From positions 26,128 to 90,127 of the forward strand of contig JAUCBJ010004127.1 in NCBI GenBank assembly GCA_032718475.1: a stretch of DNA of 64,000 bases. The letters run 5' to 3'. Positions 9,733 to 22,300 of the stretch are shown piece after piece. The translations under genes were made by a program, and so were the position numbers. How positions within the stretch are numbered: position 1 is the first letter of the stretch; every line of letters begins with the position of its first letter. This stretch comes from Nemertoderma westbladi (taxonomy: Eukaryota; Xenacoelomorpha; Nemertodermatida; Nemertodermatidae). Under the pieces are notes generated by a model. That model had not been told where the DNA came from, ran no database searches, and saw nothing but the letters and a program-made list of their open reading frames with translations.

Positions 9733-11247
9733 GCTATCTAAACGATCCTGTCTAACTCACTCCCAATCCTTTGATAACCAGTTATACCCCAGATGCAGTG
9801 CTCAGTGCAGTACAGTCGTTACGTATATCTACCACTCCAGTTACCTAACAAAAATGGTCTTAAAATGTTCTGATATATTTTGGTGTTTGCCAAAAAATTT
9901 AATAAAATATATTATTATTTTAAAAATTTGTCGACTTATAAAACCAGTCCGGTTTGGCAAAATGTAAAACTGAACCTTGATATTCGTTGTCAGAGACCTC
10001 GAATAAACTAAATGCTGTAAAATGTTTTCTAACGATTTCGAGACGATTTAGTGTTTACGGAACAAATTTTGAAATTATGTCAATATTCTCGAAATTTCGT
10101 TGCCTATAAAAGACTGACTATACAGTAGGTAGAGAGGCAAAACTTACTTGAAAAGCGGAATCAGCGACCGCAAATTAACTAAACAAACGATTTCAGCCGA
10201 TTCCGAGAAAAAAAAACGATTTTGAACTCTAAAAATCTGAAAAAACCGCTGGGGATAACCGCTGTAGATATAAAACCCGAAAATAATAATCAAACAATCT
10301 ACAGTACAAAATCTCGCTTTCAGTAAGATATAGTAGGCCTAGGTATTATTAGAATGCACACTTTACATTTTTTAATCAATAAAATCCGATAACTTCGCCC
10401 CATTTTCGACCTTTAAATGTTATTTAATACCAAATACTGTCTGCTGGTTGGTTGTTACTGTAGTTGTTGAGCAATGGCGGCTTAGATGAATCAACTCAGC
10501 ATCAGCAGAACAGTGTAGGGGCCTACTGGTGTTAGTAATGTATTACAATCAAGGTACAGTCTGAAGGGGCAAAGTTGAAGGAAGCGGTCCGGTGAGTCAG
10601 GCAGATTGGGATTTTGTGGAGCCAGTTAAAATCCCGGTGTCACAGGCGAAAATGTTGAAGGAATTTTGAAAAAAATCAATAAGGGCCGAGCTACGAAACT
10701 TTGAAGTATGCTTCGAGGGCCCAAGTGGACCCAAATTCTGGGACTTTAAAAAGTCGTTTTTGTGGAAAATAGTGTTAAGCGATTTAGTAGAGAATGAAGG
10801 GTTATTCTTTCCTAAATGCCAGATGATTGGGTTTCTCGAGATATTTCGCTTCGAATATCGGGTTTTTTTGTGAGTCGCAAATATTCGCCCCCACTTTTCA
10901 GGAGAAAAACTCTCTCGAATCAAAAATCAGTCGGAATAGTTACTACCTGTCTATTAAAAAAAGTTGTTGCAAGGTCGTAGCTCCGATTATAAAAAAATAG
11001 CGTGGAATGCCGTTTTTCCATTTTTGCGCATTTGCGATATTTACAATTATTGCGACTTCGTTTATTGCAACTTCCCGACCGCTTTCGAAAAAAGTGGTTG
11101 ATATTTCTGCCAGAGCTATCTTTCCTCTATCCAACAACGAAAAAATCGTAATAAAATCGGAATATATTTTTCATTCTCTATACACCTCCAACGAGGTAAA
11201 ATAACACTATTATCACATATAATTATAGCATAATACTGTACATATAG
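9733..11247. other. Noncoding, no gene recognised
   Basis: AT-rich sequence with short frames only. There are several AACGATTTC-like motifs around 10030-10220. Repeated CACATATAG motifs at 11213-11280 lie next to the 3' end of the following LINE and may be its tail or a small microsatellite. Confidence 0.4.
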
Positions 11248-13100
11248 TCACATATAGTTATATACAATCACATATAGTTCAATTATTAATACAGCAAATA
11301 AGCACAGGGAATAGGAGCACAAATAGTATTTAGTTCGACATAAGTTATGTATTTGCAAGTATGGGTATTGGCGGGCATGCGGCACATTGTAGAACATCGC
11401 TGTGTGAAATATCGCTGTCGCTGATATCGAGATATCGCTATCGTGAAAGTGTGTGGAAAGGCTTTTCGTTTGTATAGAGTTTATGGTGAAAACCGCGAGC
11501 GGTCGTCCTGGCAATGATGTGTCGGTTTGTCTGTTTGGCCAGTTTCCATGTAGATGTAGTAAATGCCTGTCCCATTTCGTAGAGTTCAGAAAGAAAATTG
11601 TTTTCTCGGTCCTGTCTAAATTCATGGAATTTTTCAAGTACACCAGTCACCAGTGTCAAAAATGGTTGGATATTTTAGTAAAATGTCAGAAATGAATGTT
11701 TTCTCCCTGAGTAGGTGCAGCGCCAACGTCGATGAAGCTGATATATGTAGACCCAGCATTCTCTTTATGTGTGTTGTTTTAATTAGGGCTCTTTCCTTTA
11801 GGTGTGATAGCTTAAGAAAACGAGCGAATATTGGAAAGGCATATAGGGCAATGGGGGCAATTTTCATGTGAAATATTCTTAGACCTGTTTCAATGGAAAC
11901 GAGCTGCAAGTTTTTTATTGATGCAATAATCCTATAGCACTTTTTCTTTTTCGATTTTATTTGTTCACTGAAGCTGAGTGAAGTTTGTACTATTACCCCC
12001 AGATATTCATACTGGTTCAGATTGGTACGGTTTGACCCCTGCAAGTAAAGTTATCAGTGCAAGCTACTGTAGGTGCCCTCCTTTGCGAAATTTAATTATC
12101 TTTGTCTTGTCCATATTAATTTCCATATTAACTTCCATATTTTTGTTTATACACCAGGTGTGAGTTATGTCTAGAGCGTTTTCAATTGCCTGTTTGTCCG
12201 TTGAATAAAAAACAAGATCGTCCGAATAGAACAAGAACTTTAAGTGTGTAATTGCCTGACGTAACATAGTTGCCAAGTCAGCGATAAATATAATAAAACA
12301 CGTGGGCGAAAAGCAGTCTCCCTGTAGTATGCCTTGGTACTGCATAATTTTGTCGGTGATGCAAAGCCCATCGAAAATATGAATATAGTTAAATTGTAAT
12401 AAATCCTTGATCACGTCAAACAGTTTACCTTTGATGCCAAAGTCATAGATTTTCGACAGCAGAATCGCTCGGTGTACAAAATCAAAGGCTTTACGAAAAT
12501 CAATGAAGCAGATGTATACTTTCCTATCCTCTCGGTTAGCTGGTTGTAAGGCTGTGGCTATGAATGTAAGTAAGATTTGTATGGCGTGGGAACAAGATCT
12601 GCTAGGTCGGAATCCGAACTGCTCGTCAAGAAAAAGTTGTGAAACAAACAAACCTACACGAGTATTGATTATGGAAGTAAACGTTTTTAACAGAACTGAA
12701 ATCAAGGCGATTCCCCTACAGTTATTGGGGTTGTTTATTGCTCCGTTCCCTTTGTAAAGAATCATAATGAGGCTTTCATTCCAAAGAAGCGGTATCCGTC
12801 CTAAGTTGAGGCACGCGTTGTATAAAGTCACTAGTATCATTAGGGTAAACGGCATTGTTAATTTAAGATGCTCGTAGTAAATCCCATCTAAACCATTGGC
12901 TTTCCCATTAGCGGAATTATTAATGCTGGCTGTAATTTCATCTTCTGTTATAGGCGAGTTAATAAAATATGCGATTAAAGTTTTGATAATGATGTATGGA
13001 GCAGCTTGCTTGATGCTGGAAGGATTTAAATGCGATTTGCATAAATCCATAAGATCCCCCGATGGACATCCCCTAGTTGGTTTGACAGCTGCCTCCGAGA
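11248..13100 (-). pseudogene. LINE ORF2 remnant (reverse transcriptase)
   Basis: The minus-strand frame 13050-12064 carries classical non-LTR RT blocks in order: NNPNNCRGIAL, GFRPSRSCSHAI, CFIDFRKAFDFVHR, YQGILQGDCFSP and the catalytic FYSDDLVF. A frameshift near 12050 leads to the RT thumb (YLGVIVQTSLSFSEQIKS, 12044-11634). A further frame (11659-11438) continues the C-terminus with a few Cys near the end. No endonuclease domain is present upstream: the gap to the ORF1 remnant is too short, so that part is deleted. Clade not determined. Confidence 0.8.
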
Positions 13101-13229
13101 AGCAGTAGTATAATTAGTGGTGATGTGAGACATCAGTGTATAGAGTTTCAGTCAGGAGCACAACATCTGCGTTGCCATAAAGTTCAGAGTCAGTCAGAGT
13201 GTCTGCTAAATATCGAAGTCCCTCCACAT

Positions 13230-14080
13230 TCAAACACATACCTTTGTGCTCCGATCCTAGTCACTGTTGCTAATATCCGTATTCCTTCGTGTATTTCCTC
13301 CATACGTGTTACCGGAACTCTCGCGTTGTTGAAGACGCAACTCCTTTCGGTCTTGTTCACTGAGTCGATAGTTGCGGATAGTGATTCCGGTCATCCACAA
13401 CACCGGGTTCATGACTTCCTCGCGATTTTTCTGGTTACATATGATATGAAAGCTCTTGAACATCGAGGTGCCATCCTTCAGTGTTAGCTCGTTGACATCC
13501 TCAAAAGTAATATTTTCACCCCTGAAGAAACCGGCAATATCTTCCTTCGTTGTTTCATTGTGTAAGCGGCTGATGTGAATGTGAGCTCATCCACCATTTG
13601 CGGGTTCCACTGGTGCTGCAGCGTGGAGAAGGCCATCCGCCCTACTTCCCCGAACTAAAGGCCGTGGTTGGTATACTGACTGGTGGATATCGTTTGCGTG
13701 TGCGAATTGGTGGTGTTGTTTGGTGGAGTTTGACATGTAGTTGGAGTTTCCAACTGAACTTTGGCATCGATCCGAGTCCGAGGCAGCAGCAACGGACGCA
13801 GGGGTGCACCATGCAGCGTCGCGGCCACGAGAGTCCGCCCCGGCGTTTCCACTTCCCCGAACAGCGTTGCTGTAAGGACGGCGAGTGGGATATACGGATG
13901 GCAGGTGTGCGGTGCGTTTCCTTGTGGTTGGTGTCGGCTGTCACCATCCCTAAGAAACTCTAGCAGCTCATTCTTTGCTGCCAGCGTTTCCTTGCGAGCA
14001 TCGGCAACATCCTTCCTCATTTCGGCCAGATCACCTAATGAGGCTGTGTACAATGAACCTAGCGCCATAAGCCAGTCCAT
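13230..14080 (-). pseudogene. LINE ORF1 remnant (coiled coil plus RRM-like domain)
   Basis: Same strand as, and upstream of, the RT remnant. The frame 14080-13655 starts with a short heptad-like helix (LAEMRKDVADARKETLAAKN) followed by a low-complexity linker. After frame breaks, about 13573-13257 reads HIHISRLHNETTKEDIAGFF, then a KSFHIICNQ motif and ENP-like VMNPVLWMTGITIR. This pattern (xxxSRL...TTEEDI...SFxV...NPxLWPxG) is that of the RRM-like domain in ORF1 proteins of several CR1/L2/Jockey-type LINEs. Together with ORF2 it makes a decayed two-ORF LINE of about 2.9 kb. Confidence 0.6.
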
Positions 14081-14209
14081 TAACTGTTTCTCGTCATCGT
14101 TTGATGTACTTTTCTTGTGGCGGATTGTTCTAATAATAGACAGAATGTTGTTCTGGATTGCAGTAAAGCTGTCAGATTCAGATTTTCATGGCGTTATTTA
14201 TCGGTAGAG

Positions 14210-14562
14210 GCAATCAATACATAACCAATGCTAAAAGCTCAACGCCTAACTGGTAAATGCAGGTTGTACTGTAATTGGGCAAGTGTAATTGTAAATTAAC
14301 AATTATTAGTTCTCTGAAAGCCATTGAAAGTGCGGATTATCTCATAAAAGTAATGAATGATGCATGCTGCAGCAATGCAGCATGATGCCGATTGTAGATA
14401 GATTATTTATTATCATACTGAAATACACAAATGCACAAAGTCCAGAGGAACGCCTCTGGATCTGATAATAACTACACACAATAATAAATAGTATGTAAAA
14501 AAAACAACTAGATAGATTTACATATTTTCAATAATAATTATTATATATTCAGACAATTTTTA
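14210..14562. other. Noncoding, possible LINE tail scrap
   Basis: No gene. At 14362-14405 GCTGCAGCAATGCAGCATG followed by GCCGATTGTAGATAG resembles the 3' end of the RTE LINEs elsewhere in the window (AATGCAGCATGCCGATCCTAG), so it may be a very short plus-strand RTE tail. Confidence 0.3.
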
Positions 14563-15277
14563 ATGATGAGTCGAAAAGTGATACGGATTTGTGTTACAAT
14601 TATTATTACCATTGTAATCTTAAACTTTTCGCATGATGTAATGGTGATAGTTGATGACAGAGCACCTCTTCGAAGTAGGATAATTAAACTTTCAATGGAG
14701 AAAAACCAAACCTTATTAAACAATGAAAAAGTGTACACTACAAATTCTACGAAACAACCAGTTGATAGATTTATTATAGAGAATCCCAGGGCGTGCCATA
14801 ATATTACAAACGGTAACCCAAGTTTTATTATCCTTCAACTTATAAAAACGCGACCGTCATCTACAGAAAAACGACTCGCTATTCGCGAAACATATGCAAC
14901 AAGAAAAGTAATCAATGGTACCAACATAAAGCACTTGTTTGTATTGGGTTATCAGCCAGAATTTCAACAAAAAATTATAAATGAAAATTTCATATATGGT
15001 GATATAGTGATATTTCATTTCGAGTGATCTACTTTTTCCTCTACTAATTCTCGTCCCATTTCATCCATTAATATCTGTGGACGACGCTTATACTGGGATT
15101 CTAATGGCTTCCATTCTGATTGAACCCACATACATTCGTAACATAGACGTTTTTGGTGAAATGAGTCATACATTTAATGCCTCAGTTTGGGATAGAGTTA
15201 TTGCGACCCATAGCTACTCAACCCAAAACTTTAAATTATATTGGAAGTGGTTGTTGGAGGGTTACGCTAAGGACTGA
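14563..15277 (+). pseudogene. Beta-1,3-galactosyltransferase-like (GT31) pseudogene
   Basis: The first frame (14563-15027, 154 codons) starts with a cytoplasmic stub and a hydrophobic signal anchor (about residues 7-25), as in type II Golgi glycosyltransferases. It continues with GT31 hallmarks: FIILQLIKTRPSSTEKRLAI then RETY, FVLGYQ and YGDIVIFHFE. It stops exactly where the DxD-containing catalytic core should begin. A second frame (15026-15277) resumes with DLLFPLL...VDDAYTGILMA and VIATHSY, the C-terminal part of the same fold. About 100 residues, including the metal-binding acidic motif, are missing and the junction shifts frame by one base. No introns are seen. An inactive copy or retrocopy of a Golgi beta-1,3-galactosyl/N-acetylglucosaminyltransferase is likely; this is the only non-transposon gene trace found. 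Confidence 0.72.
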
Positions 15278-16290
15278 TTAATGCAAATCACCAACAAAGA
15301 TCTTTGGGATCGCGATTATCATCAGTAATGAGCAATGGATGATCAGTGATCATTTAAATTGAAAGAGTACATCATTATCTTACAGTATTTTCAGGATGTA
15401 TGAATGTATAGCCTGAGATAAATAACTGATCTCTTCATACTACAAAATAAAACAGTATGGTTTTGCAGTGCTTTTCCAACAATTCCTACAGTAGGCCTAT
15501 GGTACTATAGTTATCATTAGTCTGTAGTTATCATTAAGGTATTAATAACAATTAATATTCATTATCATTAATTAATAATTAAGGTACCTTGAAATGTACG
15601 GTTGAGGCTATTGTAATCTATTTATGTGAAGGGAATTCAATAACACAACAATTAAATATGGATTGAAAATAACTTGTCGTTGAAAATAATAATCAATATT
15701 CCACTCTTGATTTAGGCTTTTCAATGGAGGAATGCAAGTTCTCAACCAGTTCCACAGGTTGATCTTCTACAGCACATCCTTCCATCCAGTTTCCCAAGTT
15801 CCATTATTCGTTTTATACCACATGTCACCACTACACAGATTTTTCAGATTTAGTGGGGAAAACACGGGACCGGAGGCGACCCAAAGCCCCCCCCCCCCCC
15901 CTGATCCCTTAGCTGTTACCAATGTGGAATGGGTGGGGGGGGGGGGGGGGGAGTGAACACTAACTCCCAAGGATAAACACTCCATAGCCCTCCAACCATT
16001 TCGTTACTCCCCAATCCTCAGGCCGAAACCGGAATGTCTAAAATGCAGTGCCTATTCTAAGGAAGGGGGGGGGGGGGGGGGGGCGTAGCCAGTAATTCTG
16101 CGTGGAGGGGTGGAAAATCCCTATCATGTGGGGGAAAATTTTTAATGATCCTACAGTAAGGTTATACATAACAAATTTAACTTATTTAATTCCAAAACTC
16201 TGCAAACCATAGCAACATTAAATAATGTTTCTAGTGACGGGCCTAGCGGCCCGATAAGGAACCAACTTTCTATTTAAAATAAGAGACAAC
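15278..16290. other. Noncoding with G/C homopolymers
   Basis: No gene seen. Contains C15 at 15887-15901, G17 at 15935-15951 and G19 at 16065-16083. The first two are complementary and only 33 bases apart, so they could pair as a hairpin. The short frames here merely read through these runs. Confidence 0.6.
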
Positions 16291-16627
16291 GAGCTCGGCT
16301 CGGTCTGGCACGATTGTGCTCGATTCAGTTCGACTTGGCTTGATCGGCTCGGTTTGGCTCGATTGGGCTCGACTCGGCTTGATTGGGCTCGACTCGGCTC
16401 TATTGGGCTCGACTCGACTCGATTGGGCTTGACTCGGCTTAGTCTGGCTCGACTCTGCTTGATTGGGCTCAACTTGGCTCCGTCCGGCTCGACTCGGCTC
16501 GATTGAACTCGACTCGGCTTGATTGGGCTCGACTCGACTCAGTCCGGCTCAATTTGGCGTGACACGGTTCGACTCGGCTCGATTGAGCTCGGCTCGGCTC
16601 GGTCTGACTCGACTCAGCTGAGTCTGG
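16291..16627. repeat. Minisatellite of alternating GGCTCGACTC/GGCTCGATTG decamers
   Basis: About 340 bp of 10-base modules (GGCTCGACTC, GGCTTGATTG, GGTCTGGCTC and variants), strongly diverged between units. GC-rich compared with its flanks. On the minus strand it gives false Ser/Arg/Val-rich frames (SRAQSSRVEP). Confidence 0.85.
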
Positions 16628-17502
16628 TGGTGCAACTGTTGTACTGTAATACAGTAATAAAGCCTGTTGACCAGCAATTTGGCCGAAAACGACTACAGAA
16701 TAGCCCAATTTGACCACAAATATGCATCCACAAAGGGCATATACAGGCATCTGGGCTGAGCATATGCATAAAAGTATTATACAGTATATAAAAATGTAGC
16801 TTCGAGATAATGACGGTTCACGTTCACACGTGCTTAGACCGATATGCATCACGTAGACGTACAAGATAAGCCCCAATGTGTAGTGCAGTAGCGCAGCTGC
16901 AGACTGAACTGCTAGGCCTACCACGAGCCCCACATCAGCGACCATGAATTAAGCTTTCACGCAAACAAACGTGTAAAATAAAACCCTGAGACAGTGACAA
17001 CTGTTTGCATCGTGTTAATACGCATCGAATGAGCCATAAAGCAAGGAATGAGAGCGAAATCTGACGACGTGTATCGATGGACATACATATGTACAAACTG
17101 AGCAGATTTATATATATTATTACAGTAGATAGACTAGAAAGCCAGTGGCCCTTCGGGCCACGGCTTTCTAGTTCACAAGCCTATTCAGCATTCCAAACAT
17201 TAATTAATTAATTAATCACTTCCAAAGGATTACAAATTGTAAAAATATGGAAGAAGGTTAAACTGTAGAACTGCAGGTCGTTACCATCCTCGTAAACACA
17301 ACCTACTGTATAGTTTAGGGACTGCCAATAATCAAAATGGGAGAAGGATTTCACTTTCAGACAATTCGTCCCCTATAGTCGCGGAATGGAAAACTGTGGA
17401 CTGGTCAACGTCCTTCACAAAGATGTAGCCTTATGATGTACATACATTAGTACAGTAGACCTCTGACAATTAGCAACCTAAAAGCATTTTTAATAAGTAG
17501 CT
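16628..17502. other. Noncoding with one strong hairpin
   Basis: No gene seen. It ends at the point where X2 sequence begins (about 17503). The only clear structure is the hairpin at 17133-17172. Confidence 0.5.
17133..17172. repeat. Perfect hairpin with one bulge
   Basis: ACTAGAAAGCC pairs with GGCTTTCTAGT, and inside it GTGGCCC pairs with GGGCCAC around a TTC loop; a single A (17144) is bulged. Stem of 18 base pairs. No poly-U tail or gene context; most likely a palindromic mini-repeat. Confidence 0.75.
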
Positions 17503-19354
17503 GTAGGCCTAACTACCTAACCACCCGAACCGGTACTTACCGGTACTAGTATTATTTCAATTGTGATATTGTATATTGGTAGGCTGTTTAAGAGAGTAGG
17601 GACTGTACAGTGTACACCCCTTATTTCTTTTGGAGCTTATTTATTTCTGTCAGTTTTATTTATCTGTAAGTGTAATATTGAGCAGAAGGCGTGTAAGCCC
17701 GCTCAAATTGTACAAATAATTTGTAGGCTGGATTGTTGTCTGGCTGTTGTTAGGTCTGAAGCGATTGCAGTGTGTGTAGAGTGTATGTCCGATAAAGTAC
17801 TAGTTAGGAAGGTGGGGGCATCCAGTGTTGTAAGGTAAATCCCCCCCGAAAGAATAAGTCGTACTACTCGGTTAGAACGCCTACTAACTAACCATTTCGG
17901 AGTCTGCATATACTGTGGTTTATTTAGGCTTGATAGTAGTCTGCCATCATTTGGTTTGTATTTTGTTTGTGTAGTCTGTACGGGTAGCGTAATATTTATT
18001 ATTCAGAGTTTATGCGATTATTCGCAACCTACATAAATTCCCCAAGTTTATTCCTACAGTAATTGTGCTTGTTATACATACCGTTATAGTTAAATTAACC
18101 CTGGTACTACATCATGGCTGTTCGGCGTAGGTAAAGACTGGAGATTTTATACTTTGGTCACTCCGGCAGATACCGTGGTTCTTTTAGCTGTACAAGTATA
18201 TTTAACTGCTAGTTATTTGTTGTATAAGTACTTGTACCTAATTTAGGGTTTAGTGTACAGTGCTTTCCGAAGGTAATTAGTGTGTAGGCAGTATATTTGT
18301 GTTGTAAAGTGGTTAATAGGCACGTTGGCTCTGGTTGGCTGCGGTAATTAACTTCTAGGTAGGAACACTCTGGGTACATAACGTAGTACTTATAGAGCTG
18401 TAAAGCTAGAGACTATAAGTCGTCAGACGGTGGTATTTTCCTATCTGGACAACGCAATATATTTACTACTGCTTTATTATTTTCAAATACCGTAGTATCC
18501 TGTCCGTTTGTAATAACCAGAAATTCTAACCCCTTGTTAGGCTGGTTTGTAGATTTCTTGTAAAATTACCCTAAAATTTGTACGTGTAACTTTTGTGTTT
18601 ATTTAGAGATTGTAATCTCACCCCGTAATTGTACGTAATTTGTAGTAATAAGTAACTTAGTAAATTAGAATTATTTGTTTTAGTGTCCAATACAATAAGT
18701 AGCACTCCACTGAGAGCGTCTAGCTTCTGTGTAGTGACTCCTTACCTAGAAATAATAACATTTATTTCAAAATTGACAAAAACCCATTAAAGGGTATATA
18801 TATTATAAATCAACTCAAACCGATTTATAAAATAGTAGGCCTGTCATACAACAATTAGGTCTTAATATCAGTTGGACTACTGCTTAAATAACGGTAATAA
18901 AGTAAAGTAAAGTAACCAAGTAACGCCTAAAATTCAGAAATTCAATTATTCTAAAATAATTGACATACCGGTATTTACGATAGGCTTATTATATTTATTT
19001 CTATAAATTTGAGCTGAAATTATATACCGGTATTCTGTAATTAATTCTAGTCTATAATTATACTTATATACTATAAGTGTAAGTTGTATACCGGTATTCA
19101 CGATAGGCTTATTATATATTTATATATATTTGTGCTGAAATTATATACTGGTATTCTGTGACAAACCTAGTCTGTAATAATACTTATATATATACTATAA
19201 GTGTATACCGGTATTCTAATATATTGTGTATATATATCACGTTACACTGAGTAACGATATCGGTAATTAATTACTAGGCTTATAGTTGATACTGAATTAC
19301 TAGACTTGCTTTAACTGTAGTTCTAGCAGTAGGCATTCAACTGTACAATCAAAC
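17503..19354 (+). other. X2 5' leader
   Basis: Homologous to the leaders of X1 and X3 in inverted orientation, but with one copy of the 285-bp unit (about 17690-18005) instead of two. The gag-proximal part (18960-19270) has repeated ATACCGGTAT palindromes and TAGGCTTATTATAT motifs. No supported coding frame; small frames such as 17563-17838 are not conserved as proteins. Confidence 0.65.
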
Positions 19355-22300
19355 ATGTCTGACACAAAACAAACACTGTCAGATAGTCTCTTAGAAAGTG
19401 CTAGAATGAGTGTTAGCCAGGGTCTTAAAAAGATCTGGGACTCAGCTAAGAGTATAGAACGTCTGAGACCAAAGTCCAAGTCCCCTCCTACTGTAAGCAA
19501 GGTCATCCCTACAGTAGTAGTGTCAGACCCTAGGCTAGTAGAACACCGTAGGTCTATCATAGGCACTCGGGCTCAAGTCAAGCGAGACCAAGAAGCAGCT
19601 GTTAAACAGCAGCAACACTCGAGCCGAGAACTTATTTCCCAGCGGCCCGATAGCTCCAGTAGTTCAGATACTGTAGAGTTGACACCCAAGCGCGGAGCAA
19701 AGATGGCAGAAACGGTTTATTCGGATCCACTTCTCATTCTTCCTGCAGCCGTACTCACTAGGGTATTGATTGCGGTGGAGGAACACCAAATCGATTGGGC
19801 GAGAAGTAAGCGATCGACCAAGGACAGTTATGCGGGATACACAAGGGAGGAACTGAAGTCTATTGTCGAGACGCAATGGAACTTTCCCGGACCCGGACTC
19901 CCGTTTAACTTATCGGAAGCTGCGTGGGAGGACTTATACAGGATGGGAGTGACTAAGGACACTAGTGATCCAGCTGTGTGGAAGAGGTCGGCAGCCGGAT
20001 ATGTACAGGGATTCTTCAGCTCTTTGGAGCGATTAGAGGAACAACTGTTTCAACAACCCCAAGGACCTCAAGAGCAGGGAGAGCTGCTTTATCAAGTTCG
20101 AGAAAGAATTCTAAGAATCAGACTAATCCTATCGGCCTTTGAGGAAGCTTCGAAAAGAAGACAAGACACGTCGTTGCAAGTTGCCGTAAAGACTTGGTTC
20201 CAGTGGGTGGGTCTCTAGGTTCAAGGAACGGCCCAGTGGAAATCTCAGCTGGCTGAGCGCTCAACCCATGGAGAATCAACAGACGCTACCTTTTCTCAAG
20301 TGGAAACGAAGCGACAGCAGAGAAACCGCAGAAGAAGGACGCTATTGACATCTATCTGTCAGACTATCAACGATTTCTAGGTGATGAAGAGTTGAGGAGA
20401 AGGCTGGCTGGACTTCGTCCTAATAGTGAAGGAGCCAAGTTTGTGTTGGACGCAATAGATGCGGAAATGTTAGCTGCGAACCAAGCTAAATTTGATGAAA
20501 GCATCCGCATCGCTAGGGTCCAAGAAGAACAGGTAAAGAAAAAACGTATAGAAGACAGAAAGATAGCAGCAGCGGCAGCGGCAGAAGTGGAAAGGAAAGC
20601 GGCAATGGCAGCGGCAGAAGCGGAAAGAATAGCGGCAGAAGCAGAAAGAAAAGCGGCAGAAGTGGAAAGGACAGCGGCAATAGCAGCGGCATAAGTGGAA
20701 AGGAAAGCGGCAATGGCAGCGGCAGAAGCGGAAAGAAAAGCGGCAGAGGCAGTGGCAGAAGCAGAACGGAGAGCGTCTGAAGAGACCACCCAACTAGAGT
20801 TGGAAAATCTTCAAGAGAAGCAAGACTACATAAATAAACAGTTAACAGCTAGTCAAATGCAGATGATAAGTCGATCTACTCCCAAGCGACAGGGCTTTAC
20901 ATCATCGGATGAAGGCGATACAACAGATCCTGAAGGCGGAGGAAATAGATCTCGTCCCAGCAGGCGTAGAAGAATGCCTCACCGTCAGAAATTGCCTAAT
21001 CTGCCCCCAGCTGTGAGAAGGCAACTAGCTAGCACAGACTTAGGTAGTACAGAACCCACAGACCAAATTATAAGAGTAAAAAGACTCCCTACTATAGTAG
21101 ATGAGCCTGAAATAATTAGGCCTGTTCTCGAAGCCACCCCCTCTGTGATAGAGACCCCTGTACTTCCAGAACCCAACTCTAAATTCCCTTTGCACAGCAC
21201 TAAACTACCTGTGCCCAACAGAACAGCCCCTGAGACAGTTCCTGTCCTGGACTCCGAGCGAGATATCAACGATTTGTCGCCCGTTGTCCCTCGTCTACCC
21301 GCTACTATGTTGGCGGCTCCCGCTTCGGCGGTCGAGTGGGTGGATGAGGGACGGCGGGGGATGGATCTCCTGCTCGGGCAGATGCAGGAGACTGTTCAAC
21401 AGTTCAAGGGAACAGTAAGGGAAAGTAGGTCAGAGTTGCAAGAAATGCAGCAGAGTATCGCGTTAGAACGCGATAAATTAGTAAATACACAAAAGGGTAT
21501 ACCACCACCCCCTGTAACAATGTGTCAACCTGTTAGGTCTGAAGTATTTCATGCGCAAGGTGTGGAGCCTACACGCATCTATACTGCTAGTGAAGTAGAA
21601 ACTCCTATAGTAAACCCTATTAAGGGTAATTATAAACCTGTTGACAATGATATTCCATATAGACCTGATCATAATCCGAGAAATTTATATACCGATAACT
21701 CGATATTAAATAACACGATGGCCCAAGAAAGTTTTACGCGTCAAATGGCTAGAACCGAAGCCCGTCAAGCGGTAAAGGTGGGAGAGATCGTCAAGTTCAA
21801 TGGAGATGAGATGAAATGGTTACCTTTTAATGAATATTATAAAGATAACATACAGAACTCTGTGCTATCTAATGGAGAGAAACTTAGATTCCTCATCGAG
21901 TGCTTGGAAGGATCTCCCAAGTTAATGGCGTTAAAGTTTATTGGACATCCAGATGGATTAAGACAAGTTTGGGATACACTAAACATCAGGTATGGTAATA
22001 GGAATAACATAGCTAGGTATTTGTATGCAAAATTGGTAGCGCCCTGAAAGTTCCTTAGCAGCGGGATTATAGAGTTTTCCGATGAGATTCAGGAGATCTG
22101 TAGACAACTAGACTGGTTAGGTAAGTCTCATGAATACCAGAATTCTATGGTTGTAGAAGCCTTAGCATCAGCTTTGCCAAAGAGTGAAGTAGGTACTCGC
22201 TGGGACAAAAAGGTTCTCTATTTGATGGACCAACAACATAGAGATCCAACCATGACGGACCTTCTGTCATTCTTAAACCGAGAGGTAAGATTACAACTCC

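Noticed and set aside
16218-16945. Ser/Arg/Val/Glu-rich minus-strand frames
   Set aside because: Readings of the GGCTCGACTC minisatellite; extension beyond it shows no motif.
20470-20793. Phe/Cys/Arg and Leu/Pro-rich frames opposite gag (also 41807-42334)
   Set aside because: Antisense reading of the Ala/Glu coiled-coil codons.
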